Shown here: positions 16,138-23,877 of the stretch, one piece after another
Layout: every line of letters starts with the position of its first letter
How positions within the stretch are numbered: position 1 is the first letter of the stretch
DNA from: Streptacidiphilus jiangxiensis
GTDB taxonomy: Bacteria > Actinomycetota > Actinomycetes > Streptomycetales > Streptomycetaceae
Reading direction: 5' to 3'
DNA: 44,261 nt
NCBI RefSeq assembly: GCF_900109465.1
Contig: NZ_FOAZ01000041.1
Coordinates: 1-44,261 of the forward strand
Notes under the pieces: model-generated
Database searches by the model: none
Seen by the model: the letters and a program-made list of their open reading frames with translations, nothing else
What the model was told of the DNA's origin: nothing
Translations under genes and position numbers: made by a program

Positions 16138-18014
16138 GCCTCACCCCCGGTCACCTTGGCCAGCGCGCGGGCGGTGATCGCGGCGGTCGCTTCCGAGGAG
16201 GCCTTGGCCAGCGGTCCGGCGTCCGGCTCGCGGTACCAGGGGCGCAGGTCGAGCAGGGCGGCGCGGATTCCGGTGGCGAGCAGCAGGGCCTTGCCCTTGG
16301 GCAGGGCGCGGATCTGGTCGGGGGCCAGGATCCGTTCCTGGCGCATGCTCGTGGAGGTGGAGCGGGAGCCGTCGCTGACCGAGATGGAGACGGTCTCCAC
16401 GTCGTGCTCGCCGACCAGGCGGGAGAGCTTGTCGGCGAAGTCGGCGTCGTCGATACCGGAGCCGATGACCTTGACGGTGGCGGCGGACCACAGGGCGTCC
16501 ATGCCGGACTCGCCCCACACGCGGACGCCCTGCCGGTAGGACTGCAGGATCGTGATCGGGATGACCCCGCGCGATCCCAAGTGCGAGTACAGGTCGGGGA
16601 GGTCGCTGATCTTGCAGACGTTTGCGGCCTCGTCCAGGATCGCCAGCAGGGGCGGGTCGAGGCGTCCGCCGGCGAGTTCGGCGGCGCGTACGGCGGCGCG
16701 CATGACCGCGTCGGCGGCTGCCGCGATCAGCGCGGACGCGGAGCCGCCGCCGTCCTTGGACAGCAGGTACAGGGTGTCCTTGGCGTGGACGAACTTCTCG
16801 GGGCGGAACTGCGGCAGATCGTCCTGGGGGGTGACCCAGGCGGCGATGTTGGGGTCGAGCAGGCAGGCCGCGTACTGGCGGGCGGTCTCGTAGATGCCGT
16901 CACGGGTCTCGACGGCTCCGGCGACGGTGCCCTGCAACTGGGAGGCCACCGCGGGGAATCCGGCGTCGCGCAGCAGGTCGATCGGGGTGCGATCGGACGG
17001 GGAGGCGAGCCAGGCGAGGACGTCGGTGATGGGCCGGTTGTTGCGGGCGGCGGCCAGGAACAGCGCGCTGAGCGTGTTCGCGGCGGCGGTGGACCAGAAG
17101 TCCCCTGCGTTGGACTCGTCCACGCTCGCGGCGACGAAGTGCCCGGCGAGGCGGCGGGCGCCGCCGAGGTCGCGGGCGTCGGCCAGCACGTCCCACCACA
17201 TCTCGCGGGTGGCGTGGGCGATTTGCTGCGGGTCAAGCGTCCACACGCGGCCCAGGCGGGCGCGGGCGTCGAAGGTGGCGCTCCAGGCGTCTCCGCCGGC
17301 TTTGTTGGAGGTGAGCAGGACCGCGCCGGGGGCGCGCAGGATCGCGGGGATCGCGAGCCCCGAGGTCTTGCCGGAGCGCGGGGCCATGATCGCGAGGAGG
17401 ACGTCCTCCCAGGAGGCGCGGACCTCCTGCCCGGCGGGGAGGTTGCCGACCAGCAGCCCGGTCTCGTCCGGGTCCAGCTGGGCGGACTTGACCAGGGCCA
17501 GGCTCGGGCGCAGGCCCTTGGCCTTAGCGGCGGTGTCCTTCGCCAGCAGCGCGGACAGCTCGGCCGCGCCGGCGAGCCCCTTGCTGCCCCGGCGGGAGCG
17601 CCAGCGCATCCACAGCGCAAGGACCGCGGCGGCCAGGACCAGGAGCAGCAGGCCGGGCGCGATGCGGGTGGCGGCGAGCAGCCAGCCGCTGGTCAGGTGC
17701 GGCCACAGCTGCTTCGGGTGCAGGACCGCGGCGATGGGGGCGAACGCGGCGCGGGGGGTGTGGGTGAACCAGGCGGCGGCGTTGCCGAGCGTCCAGGCGA
17801 GCGACCCGAAGGCGGCCAGGACGGTGGCGGCACCGATGAGGAGGGCGAGGGCCAGGTCGGTGCCCGGCGTCGCGGAAGACGAAGTAGAGGGGGCGGAGGC
17901 GGTTTTGGGCAAGGGCGGTCCACGGGTCCGGGGCCCCGGCGGCGCGTGGGCGCGCGCCGGGGCAGCGGCGGAGATGGCCGGGTGCGTGAGCGGACCGGGT
18001 CTTCTGCACGTCAT
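16134..18014 (-). CDS. VirD4/TraG-type conjugative coupling protein (T4CP)
   Basis: A 626-residue membrane ATPase that links the DNA-relaxase complex to the T4SS channel. After a Pro/Ala-rich cytoplasmic N-terminus come two membrane segments (about 53-76 and 111-135), then the motor. Walker A is APRSGKTS (211-218) and Walker B is LLAILDEAAN (456-465). The TraG-like sequences SNKAGGDAWS, DEAANVCKISDLPDLYSHLG and ITILQSYRQGVRVWG follow. I chose ATG 18014; the frame is open further upstream but has no better start. Unlike many neighbours its C-terminus (VTGGEA) is not basic. All key residues are present, so it should be functional. Confidence 0.92.
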   Translation of the reverse strand: MTCRRPGPLTHPAISAAAPARAHAPPGPRTRGPPLPKTASAPSTSSSATPGTDLALALLIGAATVLAAFGSLAWTLGNAAAWFTHTPRAAFAPIAAVLHPKQLWPHLTSGWLLAATRIAPGLLLLVLAAAVLALWMRWRSRRGSKGLAGAAELSALLAKDTAAKAKGLRPSLALVKSAQLDPDETGLLVGNLPAGQEVRASWEDVLLAIMAPRSGKTSGLAIPAILRAPGAVLLTSNKAGGDAWSATFDARARLGRVWTLDPQQIAHATREMWWDVLADARDLGGARRLAGHFVAASVDESNAGDFWSTAAANTLSALFLAAARNNRPITDVLAWLASPSDRTPIDLLRDAGFPAVASQLQGTVAGAVETRDGIYETARQYAACLLDPNIAAWVTPQDDLPQFRPEKFVHAKDTLYLLSKDGGGSASALIAAAADAVMRAAVRAAELAGGRLDPPLLAILDEAANVCKISDLPDLYSHLGSRGVIPITILQSYRQGVRVWGESGMDALWSAATVKVIGSGIDDADFADKLSRLVGEHDVETVSISVSDGSRSTSTSMRQERILAPDQIRALPKGKALLLATGIRAALLDLRPWYREPDAGPLAKASSEATAAITARALAKVTGGEA

Positions 18015-18075
18015 GGCGGGTGGATCCCTTCGGACAGGCGGGTGCTGGGGCAGGCGGGGTTGGGGTGGGTGAGGG

Positions 18076-18390
18076 TCAGCCGCGGCCGTCGTCGTAGACG
18101 CCACTGACGCCGCCGGAGGTGGTCCAGGCGTTGCCCTTGGCGTTGCCGTTCACCAGGCGGACGGTGGGGTCGTAGCTCTGGCCGTCCCAGACGATCTCGA
18201 TGCGGTGCCGGGTGGAGCAGCGGTTGTGCCAGTAGACGGTGGTGGTCCACCAGCCCGGCGACCAGGAGTAGGCGAAGCAGCCGGAGACGCCGCGCTGCGG
18301 GACGTCGGCGCTCGCGGGGACGATGCCGATCGCGGTCACGGCGGCGATGGTGGCGGCGACGACGGCGCCGCGGGTACGGGACAGACGCAA
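18076..18390 (-). CDS. Possible internal start: small secreted two-cysteine protein
   Basis: TTG 18390 is preceded by GAAAGAGG eight bases upstream, a good ribosome site. From there the product is 104 residues: a basic n-region, a hydrophobic helix and an ASA-DV cleavage site near residue 28. A mature domain follows with Cys in SGCFAYSW and HNRCSTRH, aromatic strands (WWTTTVYW) and a Gly/Asn-rich end. The compact two-cysteine beta layout recalls small secreted Streptomyces proteins but matches no family I can name. It may be displayed outside the cell as part of mating-pair contact; this is inference. Confidence 0.5.
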   Translation of the reverse strand: MRLSRTRGAVVAATIAAVTAIGIVPASADVPQRGVSGCFAYSWSPGWWTTTVYWHNRCSTRHRIEIVWDGQSYDPTVRLVNGNAKGNAWTTSGGVSGVYDDGRG

Positions 18391-19170
18391 GGGCTTACCT
18401 CTTTCAGCGGGGGATGGATGAGGGAGAGGGGCGGGGGTATCGGTGCCGCTGGCCGCCGGAGCGGGAGGCCGGCGGGCAGCAGCGGCGGTGGCGGCGACGG
18501 ACGGGTTGCGATGTGGCGGTGTCTGGCCGGACTCGTCTCGCCGGCGGTCCATCAGCGCCAGGTCGGCGCGCAGGCGGGAGATCTCGCCCGCGACGGCGTG
18601 CAGTTGCTCGGCGAGCTCGGCCAGGCGCTGGGTTGCCGGCATGTGGTCGACGGGGTGCTCGGCTCCCCACCACCACTCGGCTTCCCGCAGGGTCTCGGCG
18701 GCGACGGCGAGGATCCCGCTGGAGGGCGCGGAGAGCTCCAGCAGCGTCCGGGCCACGTCGTCGCTGTGCCCGTCACCCCAGGGCCGCCCGAGATCACCGC
18801 CCTGCCCGAGCTGCTGGCGCAACGCCGACCCGAGCAACGGCTGACTCAGCTGCGGGACGGCCTGCGGGTCCTCCAACTGCCGGGCCAGGCGCACCGGGTG
18901 GCCGATGGCCCGAAGCGTCGCCGCGGCGGTCGCCGCCTTCAGGCGCTGCTCATGGCCCGGGAGATGGGCGGGCAGGACCAGCACGGTCGCGGACCCGTCG
19001 GTGACCGGGACGAACCCGATCAGCTGGAGCAGCTCGCTGGACAGTGTGTGCGCGCGTCGCCACTGCAGCACACTGCGCGCGGTGACCGGCCCGTGGAGCC
19101 GGGCCCGGCTGATCACGATCGGCTCGCGCAGCGGGTCGGGGCGTTCGACGCTCCCGGTCGGCCCGGTCAC
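18076..19170 (-). CDS. Hypothetical protein fused in frame to a secreted-type domain
   Basis: A 364-residue open frame coupled by ATGA to the gene upstream. Residues 1-120 contain the recurrent module of this window (LLQLIGFVPVTDGSATVLVL through LRAIGHPVRLARQL). A helical region with WWWGAEHPV and a heptad-like stretch (AELAEQLHAVAGEISRLRAD) follows, then a Pro/Ala linker. Around residue 261 begins what looks like a complete signal peptide (SRTRGAVVAATIAAVTAIGI, then PASADV) and a small two-Cys domain. Either this is a membrane-anchored fusion, or the last 104 codons are a separate gene translated from an internal TTG and the upstream stop was lost. Confidence 0.65.
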   Translation of the reverse strand: MTGPTGSVERPDPLREPIVISRARLHGPVTARSVLQWRRAHTLSSELLQLIGFVPVTDGSATVLVLPAHLPGHEQRLKAATAAATLRAIGHPVRLARQLEDPQAVPQLSQPLLGSALRQQLGQGGDLGRPWGDGHSDDVARTLLELSAPSSGILAVAAETLREAEWWWGAEHPVDHMPATQRLAELAEQLHAVAGEISRLRADLALMDRRRDESGQTPPHRNPSVAATAAAARRPPAPAASGTDTPAPLPHPSPAERGKPLRLSRTRGAVVAATIAAVTAIGIVPASADVPQRGVSGCFAYSWSPGWWTTTVYWHNRCSTRHRIEIVWDGQSYDPTVRLVNGNAKGNAWTTSGGVSGVYDDGRG

Positions 19171-19517
19171 CGTCGCCGTCCGGCCCGGGACGGGGGCGGC
19201 GTGATGCTGGTGGGCGCGGACGGCGGCAGAGGCCGGGGTGTGTCCCGCGCTTCGGCCGAGTGGGAATCGGCCGCGGGAGGGGCTGTGGGCGTCGTGGTGT
19301 CGAAGTCGACGAAGAAGTCGAGTCCGGCCGCCTCCAGCAGGTCTGTCGCCAGGCGCAGGGCCCGCAGTTGCTCCGGGTCTGAGAGGTGGTCGGGCAGGAT
19401 CATGCGCAGGGTGCCGTCGGGGTGGGGGACGAACCCGGCGTACAGCAGGAGGTCGTAGGTCTGTGGACCGCCGTCTTCGGCCAGGATGCGGCCGTCGTCG
19501 GTCTCGGTGATCCTCAT
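19167..19517 (-). CDS. Hypothetical protein with recurrent GF module
   Basis: A 116-residue protein. The first 20 residues form a short beta hairpin (ITETDDGRILAEDGG). Residues 20-75 are one copy of the module shared by several proteins here: DLLLYAGFVPHPDGTLRMIL, then PDHLSDPEQLRALRLATDLL and EAAGLDFFVDFD. The last 40 residues are Pro/Ser-rich, ending SRAGRRR. It starts at ATG 19517 and its stop overlaps the next ATG, whose product carries the same module, so the two are probably diverged duplicates. Confidence 0.74.
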   Translation of the reverse strand: MRITETDDGRILAEDGGPQTYDLLLYAGFVPHPDGTLRMILPDHLSDPEQLRALRLATDLLEAAGLDFFVDFDTTTPTAPPAADSHSAEARDTPRPLPPSAPTSITPPPSRAGRRR

Positions 19518-19590
19518 GGCGAACAGCTGATGACTCCCAGCAGCAGGTGGGTGGGAACGGATGGGCGGCCCCTGGGCCGGACGAGGGGTG

Positions 19591-20100
19591 TCAGCGAGCC
19601 GGGCCGCGGCGGCCATCGGGGTGGCGGGTGAGCGCGGCGAAGCCGACGTAGGGGCCGCTCTGGTAGCGGCCGACGACGTAGGGGACCGTGGGCGCGTCGC
19701 CCGGCTCGGGCGAGGCAGCGGTGGCGGGCAGGCACCGGTTGTACGCGGCGGCGGTGCGGCGCAGCAGCTTGGACTGCTTCTCGTGCGGGAGGGTGTCGAT
19801 CTTCCACACGAAGTAGGTGAGGTTGCCGTTGAACAGCGAGGTCGGCGTGCGGGCGAGGGTCCGTGCCAGGTAGCCGACCGCTTCGGCCTCCACCAACGGC
19901 GCGTACTGGTCTGGCAGGCCGGTGTGCTCACAGGCGTACTCGGCGCCACCGGGCAGCGCGCCGGACAAGGTCAGCCCTTCGCCATCGATGATGTCGGCCA
20001 CCGCCTCCAGCATCAGGGTCGTGGCCTGCCGCAGCTTCCAGCGCAGCGTCCGGTCGTCCAGCCACCCCAGCCGCGCCTCGGCCGAGTTCATCTCGCTCAC
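19591..20100 (-). CDS. Hypothetical protein downstream of the FemAB-like transferase
   Basis: A 169-residue protein starting at GTG 20100, which overlaps the transferase stop (GTGA); ATG 20091 is an alternative three codons later. It is mostly helical (RWKLRQATTLMLEAVADIID; VEAEAVGYLARTLARTPTSL), with conserved-looking NGNLTYFVWKIDTLPHEKQS and YVVGRYQSGPYVGFAAL near the end. Coupling to the ATP-grasp and transferase genes suggests it may be a third component of that pathway, for example a carrier or substrate-binding protein. No family recognised. Confidence 0.72.
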   Translation of the reverse strand: MSEMNSAEARLGWLDDRTLRWKLRQATTLMLEAVADIIDGEGLTLSGALPGGAEYACEHTGLPDQYAPLVEAEAVGYLARTLARTPTSLFNGNLTYFVWKIDTLPHEKQSKLLRRTAAAYNRCLPATAASPEPGDAPTVPYVVGRYQSGPYVGFAALTRHPDGRRGPAR

Positions 20101-21170
20101 CGCATCGCCCCGGCGGCCTGGCGATCCGCGAAGCTCCGGATGCGGGAGCCGAGTTCGGCTGCACCTGCCGCGAACTTCGGTGCGGGCGCGGTGAGGTGGA
20201 CCAGCGTGTGCAGCTCGCTGGCGAGGAAGCCGTGCCGGCGCTTCCAGACGGTGTTGCCGCGCCCGATGTCCACCAGGGCGATGCCCTCGGCGTCCGCCCA
20301 GTCGAGCGCTTCGGCGATCAGCCAGCTGTAGGTGCGCAGGTCGCGCTGCCGCTCCCGGGCCACCCCCGCTGTCCACAGGTGGACGCGGTCCTTGTGGACA
20401 AACCCCAGGAAGCCGCCGACGAGGTCGCCCTCGTGGAAGGCCGCCAGCATCACCGCGCCGGGGACCGCCGCGAGGTGGGGGAACATGCCCCGCGTGTAGA
20501 GGGCGGTGCCGTGCCGCTCGGCACTCGCTCCCGCCAGCGTCGCGAAGCGGCCGAGCCAGGGCAGCATCTCCGGTCCGTGCAGCACCTTCAGGGCCAGGCC
20601 CGCGTCTGTGCCGCGCCGGTGCTGGCGCAGCAGGTCGCGCATCACCCGTCGGCTTCCCGCCCGGGACGCGAGGCCCTCGATGCCGCCGCGGGCGTCGGCG
20701 CTGAACGCCAGGTCGGTGAAAACGGCCACGTCCGCGGGTCGGGCCCACTGGAAGCGCGCGGCCAGCACCGGGGTCAGGTTCGGCACCATCAGCGCCGCCG
20801 CCCCAAGCTCGCGGGCCAGGTCCAGCCCGGCCCCAAGAGTGGCGGCCAGCATCGCGTCGCTGGTGGTGGCCGCGCCGCCGTACTCCGCGTACAGGCTCCC
20901 CGCGAACAGCACCGGCCCCGGCCACGCGACGCTCATGCCGGCGTCGTGCTCCATGCGCGCCCAGAACGGCGACGACCCGGTCAGGTGGAAGGCGGCGTAC
21001 TGCCGCACGCCGTCGTGCTCGACGACCAGGTGGTGGTGGGAGAGCACCTGCTCCGGGCATGCCTGCTCCCAGGCACGCGTCCACGCGGTCGTGTGGAACG
21101 GCTGCTCCGGCTCTGCGACGGCCGGGACCGCGTCCGCGTCCTCGTACCAGGTGAAGTGGGTCTGGGTCAT
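20097..21170 (-). CDS. FemAB/GNAT-like (BioF2-type) acyl or aminoacyl transferase
   Basis: A 357-residue protein resembling the double-GNAT fold shared by FemAB peptidoglycan aminoacyltransferases and BioF2-type acetyltransferases. The N-terminal half contains HTTAWTRAWEQACPEQVLSH and ARELGAAALMVPNLTP. The C-terminal half contains GAVMLAAFHEGDLVGGFLGF, YSWLIAEALDWADAEGIALV and IGRGNTVWKRRHGF, the last typical of this group. The substrate is unknown. It is coupled to an ATP-grasp ligase upstream (ATGA) and an unknown protein downstream (GTGA), so the three probably act in one pathway, perhaps making or attaching a small amino-acid-containing group. Confidence 0.75.
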   Translation of the reverse strand: MTQTHFTWYEDADAVPAVAEPEQPFHTTAWTRAWEQACPEQVLSHHHLVVEHDGVRQYAAFHLTGSSPFWARMEHDAGMSVAWPGPVLFAGSLYAEYGGAATTSDAMLAATLGAGLDLARELGAAALMVPNLTPVLAARFQWARPADVAVFTDLAFSADARGGIEGLASRAGSRRVMRDLLRQHRRGTDAGLALKVLHGPEMLPWLGRFATLAGASAERHGTALYTRGMFPHLAAVPGAVMLAAFHEGDLVGGFLGFVHKDRVHLWTAGVARERQRDLRTYSWLIAEALDWADAEGIALVDIGRGNTVWKRRHGFLASELHTLVHLTAPAPKFAAGAAELGSRIRSFADRQAAGAMR

Positions 21171-22456
21171 CGCACGCACCCCTCGATCTGGCCGGCCGTG
21201 CGGGAGGTGACCCGCAGGCCGAGGGCATGCGCGAGACGTGCGGCGTCCAGGGAGGCGGTCTCCAGCGTGGCGGAGGCGAAGGCGATCCGGCCTGCCAGCG
21301 ACATGGTGCCGAAGCCCGTCGGCACCGGCTCCCCGACCCGCAGGTTGATGTCTACCTCCACGACCCCGGCCAGGTCGTACAGCTGCTCGGCCGAGGCGAC
21401 GTGGGTGACGACGCCCTTTGGAGGGTGCAGCCACAGGTGGGACAGGACCCCGGCGTCCGGGTCGACGGGGATGTCGGGGCGCTGGCCGAGGGCGAGCTGG
21501 GCCAGCACGGTGGGGACGTCGACGCCGTGCTGGCGCGCGTACAGGGCGGTGACGCCTCCGCCGCCGGGCCGGTGCCCGCCCTCACCGAACACCCAGCCCC
21601 GCTCGGTGCGCATCACCTCGCAGTGCACGACCCCGGTGCCCGACCCGAGCGCCCGGCACGCATCGGAGGCGACTTTGATCACCTTCGCGGCGTCGGGGTG
21701 GGACGGCGGGACGAGGGAGATGTGGTGGTGGCCGCCGAGCGTGGACAGCAGCGGCGCGCTGTACCGGCCGGGGAAGGCCGCCAGCACCTCGCCGTCGTGG
21801 AGGTAGACGTCGCAGAACCACTCCTCGGTCGGTGCGACGAACTCCTCGACCATGAAGCCCTTGGCCTGGTGCAGCGACACCGTGAATTCGCCCGCGCCGA
21901 ACCGGCCGGTCGGATCGTCGACCGTGGCGTCGAAGAAGCCGTCCGCGAGGAGCTCGTCCAGGTCCGTGCGGCTGCGCACGACGGTGGTGTTGACGGTGCC
22001 GGCGGCCCGGCACGGCTTGACCACGACCGGCCACCCGAACTCCTCGGCGACCGCGGCGACCTGGCGGCCGTGGCGGACCACACGGTGCCGCGCCACCGGG
22101 ACGCCCGCCTCCTCCAGCACCGTCTTGGCGACGTGCTTGTCGGTATGGGCCAGCGCCGCCTCCACGCCGATCCCCGGCAGGCCGAGGTGCTCGCGCACCC
22201 GGGCGCAGGTGACCACGGCCTGCTCGTCGGTGGTGGCGACCCGGTCGAACACCCCGTCCGGGATGGTGGCCAGGACCTGGGCGAGGCTGGCCGGGTCGTG
22301 CCAGCGGTCGATGCCCAGCACGGTGGTGGCGCGCGGGGTGTCGACCCTGCGGGCGTCGACCTGCCCGGTGGGCACGAGCAGCGACACCTGGTGCCCGGCG
22401 TCCAGGAGCGCGTTCTCCAGGACGGTGCTGCCGGAGCTGGCGACGAGGACATGCAT
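21167..22456 (-). CDS. ATP-grasp ligase
   Basis: A 429-residue ATP-grasp enzyme, which would form a peptide-like bond through an acyl phosphate. The N-terminal Rossmann-like domain starts MHVLVASSGSTVLENALLDAG. The ATP-binding lobes include GWPVVVKPCRAAGTVNT (Lys for phosphate binding) and the Mg/ATP segment GVVHCEVMRTERGWVFGEGG. The usual E-x-N end of the metal site appears here as GEGGHRPGGG, close to the R-PGGG seen in many members. ATG 22456 has GGAGG at the right distance. Substrates cannot be read from sequence. It leads the three-gene set with the FemAB-like protein. Confidence 0.84.
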   Translation of the reverse strand: MHVLVASSGSTVLENALLDAGHQVSLLVPTGQVDARRVDTPRATTVLGIDRWHDPASLAQVLATIPDGVFDRVATTDEQAVVTCARVREHLGLPGIGVEAALAHTDKHVAKTVLEEAGVPVARHRVVRHGRQVAAVAEEFGWPVVVKPCRAAGTVNTTVVRSRTDLDELLADGFFDATVDDPTGRFGAGEFTVSLHQAKGFMVEEFVAPTEEWFCDVYLHDGEVLAAFPGRYSAPLLSTLGGHHHISLVPPSHPDAAKVIKVASDACRALGSGTGVVHCEVMRTERGWVFGEGGHRPGGGGVTALYARQHGVDVPTVLAQLALGQRPDIPVDPDAGVLSHLWLHPPKGVVTHVASAEQLYDLAGVVEVDINLRVGEPVPTGFGTMSLAGRIAFASATLETASLDAARLAHALGLRVTSRTAGQIEGCVR

Positions 22457-22510
22457 GAAGGGGAACCTCCGAAGAACAAGGGGAAGAAGAGGAGTTGGCC
22501 GTCGGAGCGG

Positions 22511-23049
22511 TCAGCGATGACGGCGCTGGGCTGCCGGGGCCGGCACGACCCAAGGCGCGGAAATGCGGGCCGGAAGCGGAGTGCGGGTGAGGACCTGCAG
22601 GACGGCGCGGACCCTCGGCGCCGTGTGGCGCAGGTCTGGGCGGCTGCCGTCGGCGCGCATCAGCGTGGCCAGCACGATCAACCGGCGCGGATCGCAGGTC
22701 CGGATCGCCACCCACGGGCAACCGCTGGAGAGTCCGCGTCCGTGGCCAGTCCGGCCGCGGCGACGACCCGCCGGGCCACGTGGGCCCACTGGTCGTCCGA
22801 CGGGGCAGACTCACCGGGGTCGAGCTCGATGGTGCACGACCCCACCCGACGGTCGGCGGGAGTCGTCCGGTGGTTGTTGCCGAGCAGAGGCCGCCGCAGT
22901 GACTGCGTGAGATCGTCCGGTTGGACGGTGCCATCCGGCAGGACGTCCGCAGACCCGGCCACGGGCGCGGGTTGGCGGCCTGGGCCAGGGCGGAGGGCGT
23001 GAGCGACGGCCTGGCCGTGGTCCCATAGCCGAGTGATCGAAGCGATCAC
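22511..23049 (-). pseudogene. Degenerate relaxase-like gene, frameshifted and without catalytic histidines
   Basis: From GTG 23049 (overlapping the previous stop) the frame encodes an N-terminal region in the style of actinobacterial MobA-type relaxases: GSCTIELDPGESAPSDDQWA, then HVARRVVAAAGL. It goes out of frame near residue 110 and stops at 22678. The next frame continues the pattern: CPWVAIRTCDPRRLIVLATL, ending at 22511. In active relaxases this segment carries the metal-binding H-x-D-x-H-I-H set; here it reads TCDPRRLIV, so nicking activity should be absent even if the frame were restored. The assignment rests on order of motifs and context, not on a database match. Confidence 0.5.
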
Positions 23050-23339
23050 TCGGCCGCGGCGGCGGGATCGACGGTGGGGAGCGCCGCGATGGCGGCAGAG
23101 GCCTCCGCGATCCGGCCGGACAGGTCCTGCACCGCGGTGAGCGTGGCCATGCACCGGTCCCAGGCAGGGCGGCGGCGGCCGGTGGCGACGGCCGCCGCGG
23201 CCATCAGGTCCAAGAGGTCCCGGAGTGGCCCGTCGTCCAGGTCGGCGACCGCGGCCAGCGTCTCGCTCACCTCGGCGTAGGAGGAGACGGCGACAAGCTC
23301 AGCGACCGAAGCAGAAGTGGGGCTGGCGTGACGTGGCAT
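23046..23339 (-). CDS. Small helical protein before the relaxase remnant
   Basis: A 97-residue, Ala-rich, all-helical protein with GGAG ten bases before ATG 23339. Its stop overlaps the relaxase-like start. The sequence (YAEVSETLAAVADLDDGPLR; VQDLSGRIAEASAAIAAL) suggests two or three helices. In many mobilisable plasmids a small relaxosome helper (MobC-like) sits directly before the relaxase, and this gene occupies that place, but the sequence itself shows no ribbon-helix-helix or other DNA-binding motif I can identify. Confidence 0.7.
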   Translation of the reverse strand: MPRHASPTSASVAELVAVSSYAEVSETLAAVADLDDGPLRDLLDLMAAAAVATGRRRPAWDRCMATLTAVQDLSGRIAEASAAIAALPTVDPAAAAE

Positions 23340-23350
23340 TGGCGAGGCTC

Positions 23351-23845
23351 CTAGAAGGGGTTCTCGGTGCCGCGATCGGAATCGGAGGCGGCGTCGAGGA
23401 GTTCGGGCAGGTCGGCCGGATCGGCCTCGCGCTGGTCGATCCACCAGCCGGCGCGGGTGACGGTGCGGACCTTGTCCTCGACCGTCGTCCATGCCTCGTC
23501 GTCGATGCCCTCTTCCTCGACCAGGACGGTGTAGGCGGCGGTGACGAGCTTGTGGCGGACCGTTTCGCCCCAGGCCAGGGCCCGCTCGGGGCCGTCCAGC
23601 GGCGGCATCTGGAACTGCTCGGCCCACTCGCCGGCCGCGGCTCGCTCTTCCGTACGGCGCGCGGCGAGCCAGGCGGCGGTCTGCTCGGCGTCGCGCCGGT
23701 GCTCGGCTTGCCAGCACTCACGGCAGGGGCGCTGGCCCAGCCAGCGGGCGTGACCGGCACGCCGGTCGGCGGGGCGGTCGGACAGGTCGACCTCGGCGAT
23801 GTGGCCGCAGGCGTGCTCGATCGACCAGATCAGCTTGACGCTCAT
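23351..23845 (-). CDS. Hypothetical protein with N-terminal zinc-ribbon-like motif
   Basis: A 164-residue protein with a strong SD (AAGGAGGT) before ATG 23845. The N-terminus has paired possible metal ligands: CGH at 13-15 (HACGHIAEVD) and CREC at 41-44 (RPCRECWQAEH), the layout of a small zinc ribbon. A charged helix (RRDAEQTAAWLAARRTEERA) follows, then an alpha/beta region with AWTTVEDKVRTVTRAGWWID. The C-terminus is acidic. Proteins of this type are common as unknowns in Streptomyces mobile elements. Confidence 0.78.
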   Translation of the reverse strand: MSVKLIWSIEHACGHIAEVDLSDRPADRRAGHARWLGQRPCRECWQAEHRRDAEQTAAWLAARRTEERAAAGEWAEQFQMPPLDGPERALAWGETVRHKLVTAAYTVLVEEEGIDDEAWTTVEDKVRTVTRAGWWIDQREADPADLPELLDAASDSDRGTENPF

Positions 23846-23877
23846 CGCGTCGCACCTCCTTGTCAGTTCAGGGTCGG

